Shown here in pieces: positions 15,494 to 23,934 of a DNA stretch of 31,528 bases. Below the pieces are notes generated by a model that ran no database searches, was not told the origin of the DNA, and worked only from the letters and a program-made list of their open reading frames with translations. Made by a program: the position numbers and the translations under genes. Position 1 is the stretch's first letter; each line of letters starts with the position of its first letter. The DNA is from a virus, in IMG/VR virus record IMGVR_UViG_3300009183_006602, positions 1 through 31,528 of that record, one strand, 5' to 3'.

Positions 15494-17383
15494 ATGAATA
15501 ACACCGGAGTCAGTGTAGAAATCGCCGCCAATAGCGCCCCCTTCCTCAAGGCTATGGAGGAAGTCAAGGCCACCGCCAAGGCCGCCGCCAGCGATATGCA
15601 ACGCGCCATGGCTGCCGCCAAAGTCCCCGTTCCTGACATCGCGGCTCTTCTCAATGTCCAAAAGCAACAAGTCTTCAAAAACAACCAGGCCATCCTTGGC
15701 GATACCAAGGCCACCGTCACCAAGCTCAAAGCCCTCCTCGAGCAGGAGGCCGCCGCCTATCAAGCCGCCGCCCGCCAAACCATGCGCCCTCCGGACATCA
15801 ATCGCATGGCCCTCAGCGGATCCCGCCCCTCTGGTGCGCCCGGCCAATGGGATCACCTCCAAGGCACCGCCTTCCAAGGCGGAAAAAACCCCTCCGGATC
15901 AAATGCAGGCTCGGCAGGCAGCAGAAATATGTATGGGTTTGGAATAGCCTATAATGTTGTCCAGGATGCCGCCCAGGGTGGGCTGCCCGCCCTCGCCAAT
16001 AACGTCCCTCAAATCATCGACCTCGTTGCCAAATCCCCCGCTCTAAAAAGGCTGGGAGCGGTAGGTGTTGCTGCTGCCAGTGGTTTCTTTGCTTATGATC
16101 AAATGAAAAAGGCAATCGCCACTTTCACCGGAACGGATACTTTAAAAAATGCAGAGCAATCCGGAAAGCAATTCCGTAACGACGAAAGGGAATACCGACT
16201 CTCTCAAAATGTAGACGACTCCTCTTTGAGGGGGCGAAAAGATGCAGAAGATATTCAGGAAAATCTTAAATTGTCCCAGAGGGCTGACCAAATAAAAAAA
16301 CAGGGACAGCAGCAAGACTTGGAGTTTGCAGCCTTGCAGCAGCAGGAGAGGATTGCCTCCATTACCGCCCAGGAAGACAAGGTGGCGGTAGAAAAAGAAC
16401 TTGCCGCCTTTCAGATTAAAACCATGCGGGATCTTGTTGAGCTTGAAGAAAAACGAGCTAAAATCCAAGCTTCCAAAGATTTTAATGCCGCCAGTGAAGC
16501 GCGTAATGAATACGAGCAGGCCAAAAATGAAATGGAGAGCATCGTGGAAACCAACCGCCGCGATGGCACGGAGCTTTCTGACAAGGAAAAAGTCAGAATG
16601 GCTTACCTGCAAGAGACCATGCCAGCCCTGAGTTCCCGTAGTGCTACTACCGCCGCCAATGCTCAGGGTTCATCAGATGCCGCCAGCCAGGCAGGTGACC
16701 AGAAATATCAACTGCCCATCCGGGAGCGGCTCATCAACCAAGCCTCTGAGGAAAAAATCGCGGAGATACAAAAACAGCGGAACCGTGATCGGGAAGAGGG
16801 AGAGGTGAATTTCAACAAGACCTATTTTCAGTTCCATCAGATGAGGATGGACGCAGAACGGGAGATGGCCAAAAAGTACAAAGAGACTCAACGGCAAAGA
16901 GAACAAATCAACAATTCCCGCGAAATCAACAAACTCAGCGCCGGAGGCCACAACCGCAAAGCAGATAAACTTCAGCGGAAGGAGGACGAAACCGCCCTCG
17001 CCACAGAATACGAAAAAACCCATCCCGGCCAAGGCAAGCGCATGGCCGCAGAGGACATGGATATCAGAGATCGTGCCGCTCACCCGGGCCGCATTCGTGG
17101 AGCAGGTCACAAGGGTTCCTCCCGCCCTGAGAAAGCCTCTGCCTTGGACTACTTCAAGCCTGGGGACATGAAAAAAGCCAGCACCAGCAGTCTGGATGAA
17201 TACGAAAAACGCCGCAATATCCCCGGTGTGGGGCACAAGCTGGACCACGATCTCGCCGCCAATAAAGCCAAAGAAGAAAGCGCCAACGCCAACTCCGCTC
17301 CCAAGGGTGACAGTATTACCCACCTCCTCCTTCAGAAAGTGATCGGATTACTCAGCGGCGACAGCACCGTTAAAGCAAAATAG
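15494..17383 (+). CDS. Tail tape measure protein
   Basis: Tape measure proteins set tail length and are threaded through the tail tube; they follow the frameshifting chaperones, as here. Residues 1-90 resemble the family start (VSVEIAANSAPFLKAMEEVKA). A hydrophobic central patch near residues 155-205 (NVVQDAAQGGLPALANNV, then LGAVGVAAASGFFAYDQMKKAI) is typical. The rest is a long Gln/Glu/Lys-rich helical region with coiled-coil character (residues 240-500). At 629 aa it predicts a short tail compared with lambda H (853 aa). From about base 15900 on the codon use becomes less C-biased and more A-rich than neighbours, which may reflect the long charged helix or mosaic exchange. Confidence 0.78.
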   Translation: MNNTGVSVEIAANSAPFLKAMEEVKATAKAAASDMQRAMAAAKVPVPDIAALLNVQKQQVFKNNQAILGDTKATVTKLKALLEQEAAAYQAAARQTMRPPDINRMALSGSRPSGAPGQWDHLQGTAFQGGKNPSGSNAGSAGSRNMYGFGIAYNVVQDAAQGGLPALANNVPQIIDLVAKSPALKRLGAVGVAAASGFFAYDQMKKAIATFTGTDTLKNAEQSGKQFRNDEREYRLSQNVDDSSLRGRKDAEDIQENLKLSQRADQIKKQGQQQDLEFAALQQQERIASITAQEDKVAVEKELAAFQIKTMRDLVELEEKRAKIQASKDFNAASEARNEYEQAKNEMESIVETNRRDGTELSDKEKVRMAYLQETMPALSSRSATTAANAQGSSDAASQAGDQKYQLPIRERLINQASEEKIAEIQKQRNRDREEGEVNFNKTYFQFHQMRMDAEREMAKKYKETQRQREQINNSREINKLSAGGHNRKADKLQRKEDETALATEYEKTHPGQGKRMAAEDMDIRDRAAHPGRIRGAGHKGSSRPEKASALDYFKPGDMKKASTSSLDEYEKRRNIPGVGHKLDHDLAANKAKEESANANSAPKGDSITHLLLQKVIGLLSGDSTVKAK

Positions 17384-17413
17384 CCCGCCTCGTTTGACAC
17401 TGCCTCCCAAGGG

Positions 17414-18109
17414 GTGGCCGCCGATACCATCTCCTACGCATTCAAAACCAACTTGCAGGTTCTGCAAGAAATGACTCCCCAGGGACTCCCTGGGGAGGGG
17501 GGGTTCCAGAGTGCTTCCATGAAAGTGGATTTTTATGGTGATAAGGCGGCATTCCTTGCGCTCTTCCCCGATGGCGGCAGTTCCACGACCTATGGCGGAA
17601 GTAAAATGTATTTCAGTGGAACCCTCATTGAATCTCAGGGGAATGGATGGATTCGCGCCACCGTTTATAGCGAAGGATTTTGGGGTGATGAACCTCCCGC
17701 AGTCTTGGACTACCATGAAGAAGTTGAGGAAATCGTCTTTCCATTTACAAATGCTGGTAATGTAACCGTCTACTACACTCCACCATCGCCAAAAACCAAA
17801 ATTAATCCAGCAACGGGTAAATTCTGGAATGTTAAAATTCTTCAATCAAAAGCCTCAGGCACTAAAAAAGGAGTTGTTATAGGAGTTGCTGGCACTCCCC
17901 TTTCTCCTGTTTCTACTGCATCGCCATTTACTACAGCTTTTGCCCGTGGAGTAGCTGTTACTGAGGGTCTTCCTGATCCTATGCTTAACTATCCCTTTGG
18001 TTGGGTCCGCACCGCATTTGATTCATCAGATATCAAAACTCTCGGAACTGTCGTCTTCCGGTCCTACACTGAAAAGTGGAGCTACATTGACGCAGAAACC
18101 ATAGGATAA
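17414..18109 (+). CDS. Unknown distal tail protein
   Basis: This 231-aa protein follows the tape measure and is probably a tail-tip component. It appears mainly beta (MKVDFYGDKAAFLALF, GNVTVYYTPP, WIRATVYSEGFWGD), with Tyr and Trp scattered as in tail-tip proteins; no family is recognised. The best start is GTG 17414; ATG 17471 is an alternative, and I am unsure which is used. Inside the 5' end lies a perfect 23-base palindrome (17475-17497) that could fold in the mRNA. The second half (from about 17700) is more AT-rich than adjacent genes. Confidence 0.6.
   Translation: MAADTISYAFKTNLQVLQEMTPQGLPGEGGFQSASMKVDFYGDKAAFLALFPDGGSSTTYGGSKMYFSGTLIESQGNGWIRATVYSEGFWGDEPPAVLDYHEEVEEIVFPFTNAGNVTVYYTPPSPKTKINPATGKFWNVKILQSKASGTKKGVVIGVAGTPLSPVSTASPFTTAFARGVAVTEGLPDPMLNYPFGWVRTAFDSSDIKTLGTVVFRSYTEKWSYIDAETIG
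17475..17497. repeat. Perfect palindrome within the 5' end of the distal tail gene
   Basis: CTCCCCAGGGA at 17475-17485 and TCCCTGGGGAG at 17487-17497 are exact reverse complements around a single C. A G-run follows, not a T-run, so it is not a terminator. It lies 61 bases after the GTG start and just after the in-frame ATG 17471, and may influence which start is used. Confidence 0.7.
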
Positions 18110-18169
18110 CAAAAACTTCATTCCCCCAACCCCTCCCTATCTCCTCCAACCCTGCACCTCCCTGATATT

Positions 18170-18751
18170 ATGCCAGTCTCCCACCGTACCGTCCTCACCC
18201 ATAGCGCATTCCAGAACTCCTTCGACAGTGATGGGGCAAATGCCAGCAGCAACAACATCGTTGCCACCTCCCAGCTTCACGCCAGCAACACCCGCGTCAA
18301 TAAAATCCTCATCGTGCCGGGGTCTGGCACTGCTGCCGCTATCACCGCAGGAGGAGCGGCAGGCTCCACCACCGTCTTCAATGATAGTGCCAGCGGCACC
18401 AATGCCGCAGGAACCACCGTCACCACCACCTTCCCGCTTGGAGGCACTGGCAACCCTGTCTTCACCGGGCTTCTTTCCTTCTCTGCCGTCCTCCGCGCAG
18501 ACTCCATCACCAACGCTGAAAAAATTGCCGGGGGATCTCCCCTATCACGCACCTCCACCGCCCAGATCACCATCCGCGACAGTGCCGGGGTTGACTACAT
18601 CTTCCCCCAATTGCGTGTCCTCAATCCGGCGGACTCTGCCCTCTGCTGCTGGCATAGCATCGCTATCGGTTCCAACATCACCAAAATCACCGTCACCTTT
18701 TTCGCCTTTTCCGCCCGCGCTAATCTCACCCTCCACCTCGCCAGCGCATAA
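18170..18751 (+). CDS. Unknown virion protein
   Basis: The 193-aa product is rich in Thr, Ala, Ser and Gly, with alternating strands (TGLLSFSAVLRADS, ITVTFFAFSARANLTLHL) characteristic of phage tail-tip or fibre-associated beta proteins. I do not recognise a family. It lies between the distal tail protein and the 332-aa protein. A CCWHS motif near residue 160 is notable because Cys is rare in these virion proteins. Codon use is again strongly C-biased. The start ATG 18170 follows a pyrimidine-rich leader without a Shine-Dalgarno sequence. Confidence 0.55.
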   Translation: MPVSHRTVLTHSAFQNSFDSDGANASSNNIVATSQLHASNTRVNKILIVPGSGTAAAITAGGAAGSTTVFNDSASGTNAAGTTVTTTFPLGGTGNPVFTGLLSFSAVLRADSITNAEKIAGGSPLSRTSTAQITIRDSAGVDYIFPQLRVLNPADSALCCWHSIAIGSNITKITVTFFAFSARANLTLHLASA

Positions 18752-18826
18752 CTCCAGCGGCTTTGATCTTGGTTCCTCTCCAGGATTTTATATACCCATC
18801 CACCATCAACCCCATAAACCAGCCCC

Positions 18827-19825
18827 ATGGCCGTTCGCTTTACCATCAATACCGCCTTTGACGTCACCCCTGCCGTTATTGCACCTGGCATTTCAAGTGC
18901 CTCCCCGGGATTGAAAGCCTTTGAGCCATGGGGCCTCACCATTGAGGAAGGGGAGAAATGCTTCCACCGGGTATTGGATCCCGCCAATGCCAACAACAAC
19001 TATGGAGGGGTAAATCTGGATTCCTTTAAATTTGGCACCTTCCCTGATTTCAGGGACAGGGCCAGCAGCATTGGGTACGCCGTGCGGCAGCTTGATGCCC
19101 AAGGTCTTCCTATCAACTTTAACACCTTGCGCCTCATTGCCGTCCGTGTCCAGCCCCGTATCCCCTATCTCGTCAGTGCCGCCGCCACCATCCTGACATC
19201 AGATGGAACCAACTCTGCCGATGGGGAAACCATCACCATCGACAGCAAAACCTACACCTTCAAAACCACCCTCACCTCCGTTGAAGGTCAGGTCAAAATC
19301 GGCACCACCGCCCTACTTACCCTCACCAATCTTCAGCGGGCCATCCTCCACACAGGCACCTCCGGCACAGACTACTACTGTGCTGTCATCCACCCCACCG
19401 TCACCGCTGGCACCATCACCACCATCACCTCTCCCAGCACAGAGCACTACCTGCCCCTCACCGCCCTCACCACCGGGTCCGCTGGCAACTCCATTGCCAC
19501 ACTCAGCACCGCCCTACACCTGAAATTCCCCTACTATAGCCTCTATTCAGGCGGCGTCTCCAGCAATCCTCCCACCGCTGCCCCCTTCAATGGCAGCGTC
19601 ATCATCAAAATCGAAAACGGTCTCCTTCCGGGTTCCCCAGCCGGGTCTCCCCTCGCTTCAAATCTCGCGCTCCTCAGCACCGCTCCCGGTCTTCACCTCT
19701 TCGCCCTTGAGTCCCCCTGGACCCCGGAAACCAACGGCAGCATCACCATCGCCTTCAAGGGCGATAGCGGAACTGCCGATCTTGATACCAACGCCATCGT
19801 CACCCTCCTCCTCATCGGAAACTGA
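18827..19825 (+). CDS. Virion protein with an inserted phage beta-repeat domain
   Basis: The 332-aa protein has an N-terminal part (about residues 1-115) and a C-terminal part (about 230-332) that read as one beta-rich fold. An inserted domain at about 122-228 has a pattern I recognise from many phage structural proteins: DGETITIDSKTYTFKT, VKIGTTALLTLTNLQRAI, GTDYYCAVIHPTVTAG and GSAGNSIAT. This domain appears as a mobile module, often attached to capsid, tail or fibre proteins. Removing it would leave a protein of about 225 aa. The gene lies immediately upstream of the fibre (10 bases apart), so the protein likely belongs to the tail tip or fibre-attachment apparatus. Confidence 0.65.
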   Translation: MAVRFTINTAFDVTPAVIAPGISSASPGLKAFEPWGLTIEEGEKCFHRVLDPANANNNYGGVNLDSFKFGTFPDFRDRASSIGYAVRQLDAQGLPINFNTLRLIAVRVQPRIPYLVSAAATILTSDGTNSADGETITIDSKTYTFKTTLTSVEGQVKIGTTALLTLTNLQRAILHTGTSGTDYYCAVIHPTVTAGTITTITSPSTEHYLPLTALTTGSAGNSIATLSTALHLKFPYYSLYSGGVSSNPPTAAPFNGSVIIKIENGLLPGSPAGSPLASNLALLSTAPGLHLFALESPWTPETNGSITIAFKGDSGTADLDTNAIVTLLLIGN

Positions 19826-19834
19826 TCTCCTCCC

Positions 19835-22177
19835 ATGTCTACCGCCAACAAATCCATTGCCATCGCCCTCACCCGGGATGGCACCCAGCCCCTCACTCGA
19901 TCCGCCTTTGTTGCCAATCCGCTGGATATCACCCTCACCTTTGCGGAAACCGCCGATGGCAACACCTTCACTGGCGCAGATTTTGTCTATCTGGAACTCC
20001 ATCCTGACAGTCTCTTCAATCCCGCCCGCGTCCCTCTTGCTCAATCCAGTTATGACGACCCTCAAGGCACCACCCTCGCCGCCACATTCAGTGCCGCCCA
20101 GTTGAACCAGGCCCTCCTTGGAAACCCCTCCCGCGACTTTGGACTCGTCATCTACGCCACCTATCCCAATGAATCGGCAATTCAAGTCTTCCAAAACATC
20201 ACCCTCACCCTCCATGCCCATCCTGCGAGTTTAACCGCCCCATCCCCCCCTAACGCCGCACTGGCCCTCACCAAGGCCCAGGCGGATCTCCTCTACGCCT
20301 CCCTCGGCAGCAGTGCCCCCACTCTCACCACTGCTCGCACCATCGCCCTCACCGGAGACGTCACCTACACCTCCCCTCCCTTCAACGGCTCCGCTAACGT
20401 AACCTCCGCCGCCACCCTCGCCACCGTCAACTCCACCCCCGGCAGCTTCGGTGGCACCACCGCCATCCCCGTCATCACCATTGACGGCAAAGGCCGCATC
20501 ACCGCCGCCACCACCGCCGCCATCGCCAGCAGCGGCCCCACCGTCCAAATCCTCGGCGACAGCGATGCCACCATCGCCCCTGGCACCACCGTCGCCCGCC
20601 TGGTGACCGCCGGTGGCCTCACCGCCGCCCGCACCTACACCCTCCCCAGCCCCGCCGGTTACCCCACCGGCAGCACCCTTACTTTTGTTGATGCCACCGG
20701 CTCCCTCTACTCCTACCCCGCCACCCTATATGCCGGATCCTCCAACACCATCAACGGCGGCAGCAGCATTATCCTTAATACCCCCTATGCCGCACCAGTC
20801 TTGATCACTAACGGATCAAACGCATGGAGCCTTGACATTCGCGGCATCACCCGAGGCGGCACCGGAGCAACTGATGCCGCCGGGGCGCGGACCAATTTGG
20901 GGCTAGGCACGGCGGATAGTTTAACGGTTGCTGGAATTGTAGCGTCAGGCAAAATTGGCATTGGAACAACTGCCCCACTGGCAAAACTTGATTTAGCTGA
21001 AACGTGGAATGCTCCTGCCATCACGGTTATTGGAGCCAGCGGAAATGGAACCACAGCAACCATCACGTTTGCAACTCAGACAGAAGTCATTCCGGTTGGC
21101 GTAATTATTTCAGTAGTAGGTATTACCCCAACTGGATATAACGTAACCGCTGTCGTAACGGCATCGACACTAAATTCAGTCTCGTATTCAAATGCAACTA
21201 CCTCCGCTGGGTCTGGAGGAACAGTTCAGCGCATACTTACTGCTGTTAAAGCAAATATTACCGACACGGCAAGTAACGCGGCAAGCGACCTGATGGACTT
21301 GCAGGTAGGCGGGGTAAATAAGTTTTCAATAAGAAAAGATGGCTATATTACTACAAGTGCAGGACTTACAATTAGTGGGTCAATCGTGCAATCCTCTGGA
21401 AATGTTATTCCATCGGCATCTTTGATTTTGGATTATTTTAATCAGGATGTTAAACTCAGCCGAGACGCCGCCGGAATCCTAGCCCAGCGGAACGGAACCA
21501 TCGCGCAGGCGTTTCGGGTTTATAACACTCTTCCAAGTAGCGGATCAACTGCTGGAGAATGGTTTGAGGTGGACTGGCAGAGCACTGTTAGCACAGTTAA
21601 AATTGGTTCTAATAGAGGGGTTACTGGAACTCGCAGGGCCTTTAATTTGTGCGTTGATGGCAACGCATATTTCGGTCTATCAAAAGACGGCGCATCATCT
21701 GGAGCTTGGTGGTGCATTGCCAATTCCGGCCATTTGATTACCAATATCCACAACGCCTACGACATTGGCGCTACTGGCGGGGTGAGTTGTCCGAGGAATA
21801 TTTATGTGGGAACGGAAATTATCACTCCAAAAATTACCGTAAACGCAGGTAATTTATCAAGCTTAGGAATTACGTTTGGCACTCAATCCAGACTAGTGAG
21901 CAATGGTGATGGAATACTACTTTTTGGAAATAGCGGAATAACAACCTTTGATAGGTTGCAGCTTGGCGGTACTACCTCCGCATTTCCCGCGATCAAACGA
22001 AATGGGTTCGGCATTGATATTGTGCTGGCAAATGATTCAGGGTTTGCTCCGATTAAAGGCAAAATCACCACGGATGCCGCTTACAATGCCACTGTAGTTG
22101 CCGATACTGGCTACATCGTAATCTACGACTCAACCGGGACACCATACCGTGTGCTCTGCGCTCCAATGGGTACTTAA
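19835..22177 (+). CDS. Tail fibre protein (receptor-binding candidate)
   Basis: The 780-aa protein probably forms a trimeric host-recognition fibre. Residues about 1-130 resemble the N-terminal baseplate-attachment domain of BppU-type upper fibres (PLDITLTFAETADG, FVYLELHPDS). A typical fibre shaft follows: LTGDVTYTSPPFNGSANVT, IDGKGRITAAT near 215-225, and the fibre repeat GGTGATDAAGARTNLGLGTADS near 340-362. Residues from about 365 begin with KIGIGTTAPLAKLDLA, another recurrent shaft-end motif, followed by a long Ser/Thr/Asn-rich tip. No intramolecular chaperone domain is visible at the C-terminus. From base about 20900 the sequence turns AT-rich with different codon use, so the tip half looks acquired by recombination. 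Confidence 0.85.
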   Translation: MSTANKSIAIALTRDGTQPLTRSAFVANPLDITLTFAETADGNTFTGADFVYLELHPDSLFNPARVPLAQSSYDDPQGTTLAATFSAAQLNQALLGNPSRDFGLVIYATYPNESAIQVFQNITLTLHAHPASLTAPSPPNAALALTKAQADLLYASLGSSAPTLTTARTIALTGDVTYTSPPFNGSANVTSAATLATVNSTPGSFGGTTAIPVITIDGKGRITAATTAAIASSGPTVQILGDSDATIAPGTTVARLVTAGGLTAARTYTLPSPAGYPTGSTLTFVDATGSLYSYPATLYAGSSNTINGGSSIILNTPYAAPVLITNGSNAWSLDIRGITRGGTGATDAAGARTNLGLGTADSLTVAGIVASGKIGIGTTAPLAKLDLAETWNAPAITVIGASGNGTTATITFATQTEVIPVGVIISVVGITPTGYNVTAVVTASTLNSVSYSNATTSAGSGGTVQRILTAVKANITDTASNAASDLMDLQVGGVNKFSIRKDGYITTSAGLTISGSIVQSSGNVIPSASLILDYFNQDVKLSRDAAGILAQRNGTIAQAFRVYNTLPSSGSTAGEWFEVDWQSTVSTVKIGSNRGVTGTRRAFNLCVDGNAYFGLSKDGASSGAWWCIANSGHLITNIHNAYDIGATGGVSCPRNIYVGTEIITPKITVNAGNLSSLGITFGTQSRLVSNGDGILLFGNSGITTFDRLQLGGTTSAFPAIKRNGFGIDIVLANDSGFAPIKGKITTDAAYNATVVADTGYIVIYDSTGTPYRVLCAPMGT

Positions 22178-22204
22178 ATTATCACTCAATAACTTAGCAA
22201 AAGC

Positions 22205-22393
22205 ATGGATAAAACATATAGAATTAATCTTATAACTAGTCGCAACACTAACATCGCAGAGCAGTACGACCTGCGGGAAAGGTTGAAACAGCTCGAAACT
22301 GAAGAGACTCAAATCAAAGGAGCAATTGCAATCCTGACTCAAATTGAGCAAGCCGAAACTGAAAAGTCCAACACCCAATCCCAACCACGATAA
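22205..22393 (+). CDS. Small coiled-coil protein after the fibre
   Basis: The 62-aa product contains one helix with strong heptad character (EQYDLRERLKQLETEETQIKG) and a charged, Gln-rich tail. It has no signal or membrane segment. It lies directly after the fibre gene, so it could be a fibre assembly chaperone or a fibre-associated trimerisation peptide, as in other phages with a small gene after the fibre; that is inference. Codon use is AT-leaning, like the end of the fibre gene, which suggests both were exchanged together. Confidence 0.55.
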   Translation: MDKTYRINLITSRNTNIAEQYDLRERLKQLETEETQIKGAIAILTQIEQAETEKSNTQSQPR

Positions 22394-22396
22394 CAT

Positions 22397-22741
22397 ATGG
22401 CCACCATTACCATCCCCCTTGATACTCCTGCCGAACGTCAAGAGGTAACCCCTAAGACGTTTTCCGAACTCTACATCATGGACCTTGCCATCTCCGCACG
22501 GTCTATGGGTGAGCAGGATTCTGTTTACGTTGAGTACGTCCCATTCGACCAATCTACTGGTGATCGACTCCTATCGGATCGGAGGGAAATCCGGCTCCCG
22601 TTCTGGGAAATTGTTAATGACGTCCCATCCGCTGCGGCAGCTTTTGCGGCGGTTGCGGCTGCAATTCCAGATCTCATTGCCTACCAAACAAGCAAGGATG
22701 CAGCGCCCGCAGCCCAACCCAACGCAGAACTCACCTCATAA
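22397..22741 (+). CDS. Unknown small protein after the fibre
   Basis: The 114-aa product begins with beta-like TITIPLDTPAE, has a central acidic segment (YVEYVPFDQSTGDRLLSD), and then an Ala-rich helix (SAAAAFAAVAAAIPDL). I do not recognise a family. It starts three bases after the preceding stop, so the two genes are probably co-translated, and it ends eight bases before the holin candidate. A structural or fibre-assembly role is possible. Its composition is intermediate between the AT-rich fibre tip and the C-rich lysis genes. Confidence 0.55.
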   Translation: MATITIPLDTPAERQEVTPKTFSELYIMDLAISARSMGEQDSVYVEYVPFDQSTGDRLLSDRREIRLPFWEIVNDVPSAAAAFAAVAAAIPDLIAYQTSKDAAPAAQPNAELTS

Positions 22742-22749
22742 CAAAACCC

Positions 22750-23130
22750 ATGGAACTAAAGCTGACCCTTGCCGCCCTCAGTCTCAGCCTCCTCAGCATG
22801 GCCACCGCCAACGAGCAGGCCCAGATCCTCATCGCCAGCATCATCGGGGCTGGCCTCGGCGGATACATGGGCAGCTACTATTTCCAGGGGAAGTCCGCCA
22901 ACGGCCAGCTAACCTTCCGCAAACGCTGGGCCGCCAACCTCGCCACCGGAATCATCCTCGCCCCTTCCGCCACCGTCTGGCTCACCCCCCGGTATCCTGA
23001 CATCCCCCCCAGTTTCCTCGCCCTCGCCGCCGCCGGAATCCTCGGCGGCATCGGCGTCCTTTTCCTCACCATATTTGTCCCCACCCTTTTCCGATGGATT
23101 CAAAACCGCCTCCCTCCGCCCCCTCCATAA
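22750..23130 (+). CDS. Membrane protein, holin candidate
   Basis: The 126-aa product carries several hydrophobic segments: LTLAALSLSLLSMA near the N-terminus, ILIASIIGAGLGGYMG at about 26-41, NLATGIILAPSATVWLT at about 62-79, and FLALAAAGILGGIGVLFLTIFV near 87-109. A basic segment sits between segments two and three, and a Pro-rich tail ends the protein. Small multi-span proteins next to the endolysin are commonly holins, which permeabilise the inner membrane at the time of lysis. No family is recognised. The position, five genes upstream of the endolysin, supports the lysis assignment. Confidence 0.55.
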   Translation: MELKLTLAALSLSLLSMATANEQAQILIASIIGAGLGGYMGSYYFQGKSANGQLTFRKRWAANLATGIILAPSATVWLTPRYPDIPPSFLALAAAGILGGIGVLFLTIFVPTLFRWIQNRLPPPPP

Positions 23131-23135
23131 CTGCT

Positions 23136-23330
23136 ATGGAATCCCGCATCACCGCTCTTGAATCCAGCCTCCACCAGCATGGCCGCACCCTCCGCACCAT
23201 CCTCATCATCAGCAGCATCTCCTGCCTATTCGGTCTCCTGAAATTCTTCCTACCCCTGCCGCTAACTTTCCCACCATCCGGTCTCAAGTCTCCGCCATCA
23301 GGTCTCCCCCACCCCCTCCCCCCGCCATGA
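23136..23330 (+). CDS. Small membrane protein with a helical N-terminus
   Basis: Starting at ATG 23136 the product has 64 aa: a short amphipathic helix (ESRITALESSLHQHGRTLR), one membrane segment (ILIISSISCLFGLLKFFL), and a Pro-rich tail. An ATG at 23094 would add 14 residues but overlap the upstream gene by 37 bases; ATG 23136 lies five bases after the upstream stop. The topology, a coiled coil followed by one membrane segment, resembles XhlA-like lysis accessory proteins, which are membrane-bound and cooperate with the holin. That match is only topological. The end overlaps the start of the next gene by four bases (ATGA). Confidence 0.5.
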   Translation: MESRITALESSLHQHGRTLRTILIISSISCLFGLLKFFLPLPLTFPPSGLKSPPSGLPHPLPPP

Positions 23331-23695
23331 AAACCACCAAGGAAACCACCGACCCTTTCCTCGCCTTCGCCAGACTCTGGCGGGAGATGCACGAGGCCAA
23401 AGACCCCCTCACCCACAAAGTCCACACCATGGCCGCTGTCTGGATCCTCACCCGCGCCGTCCCTGACATCGCCTCCGCCCTCCTCGGCCTGGCAGAAATC
23501 CCCGGCGAACTCCTCGACCTCACCACCGGGGAACTCGACACCCTCTACAACACATTCCTCACAGAACTGAACTGGACCCCCTCCGACAACACCCGCGACC
23601 TCTTCGCCGCTAGCTTCGCCATCTTCCGGGATCTCTACACCAACCTGCTCCGCCTGCGAAACACCCTCCACCCTCCCCGGCCAGAGCTAGCATGA
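23327..23695 (+). CDS. Unknown soluble protein in the lysis region
   Basis: The 122-aa product is helical and has no signal peptide or long membrane segment. It contains FLAFARLWREMHEAKD near the N-terminus and FAIFRDLYTNLLRLRNTLH near the C-terminus, with several acidic residues between. I do not recognise a family. It overlaps the neighbours at both ends (ATGA-type junctions at 23327-23330 and 23692-23695), so translation is coupled to the small membrane protein and the lipoprotein. A lysis-related or cell-envelope role is plausible by context. Confidence 0.55.
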   Translation: MKTTKETTDPFLAFARLWREMHEAKDPLTHKVHTMAAVWILTRAVPDIASALLGLAEIPGELLDLTTGELDTLYNTFLTELNWTPSDNTRDLFAASFAIFRDLYTNLLRLRNTLHPPRPELA

Positions 23696-23874
23696 AACCC
23701 ATCCGCCTCCTCTGTCTCCTCCCCACCCTCCTCACATTCCCTGCCTGCTCCACCCTCCCCACCCCCTACCAGCAAGCCCGCCTCGCCGCCCGCCTCCTCT
23801 CCCTATCACCCCCGGAAGGCAAAGCCAAATCCAACCGCCCCCGCTACACCCTCAGCCACACCATCCGGTTCTAG
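23692..23874 (+). CDS. Small lipoprotein, o-spanin (Rz1-like) candidate
   Basis: The 60-aa product begins MKPIRLLCLLPTLLTFPACST, a lipoprotein-type signal with the lipobox cysteine at residue 19; the -1 Ala fits, but Pro at -2 and Phe at -3 are unusual. After it comes a short Pro/Ala/Arg-rich body. In Gram-negative hosts, phages use a small outer-membrane lipoprotein (Rz1) with an inner-membrane partner to disrupt the outer membrane. An Rz partner with an N-terminal membrane anchor and periplasmic coiled coil is not evident here, so the role is tentative. It implies a diderm host. Confidence 0.5.
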   Translation: MKPIRLLCLLPTLLTFPACSTLPTPYQQARLAARLLSLSPPEGKAKSNRPRYTLSHTIRF

Positions 23875-23890
23875 CTAGCCCACCTCCCAA

Positions 23891-23918
23891 CCATCAACCA
23901 TCAACCATCAACCATCAA
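23891..23918 (+). repeat. Four tandem CCATCAA heptamers before a start codon
   Basis: Four perfect copies of CCATCAA lie in the gap before the ATG at 23935, 16 bases upstream. The period is seven, the same as the CCATCAC repeats before 13799 and the TCTCCCC repeats before 24359. Confidence 0.9.
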
Positions 23919-23934
23919 CCCCCCCGACTCCCCC

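Noticed and set aside
17475-17497. Palindrome as a transcription terminator
   Set aside because: It lies inside a coding frame and is followed by a G-run, not a T-run.
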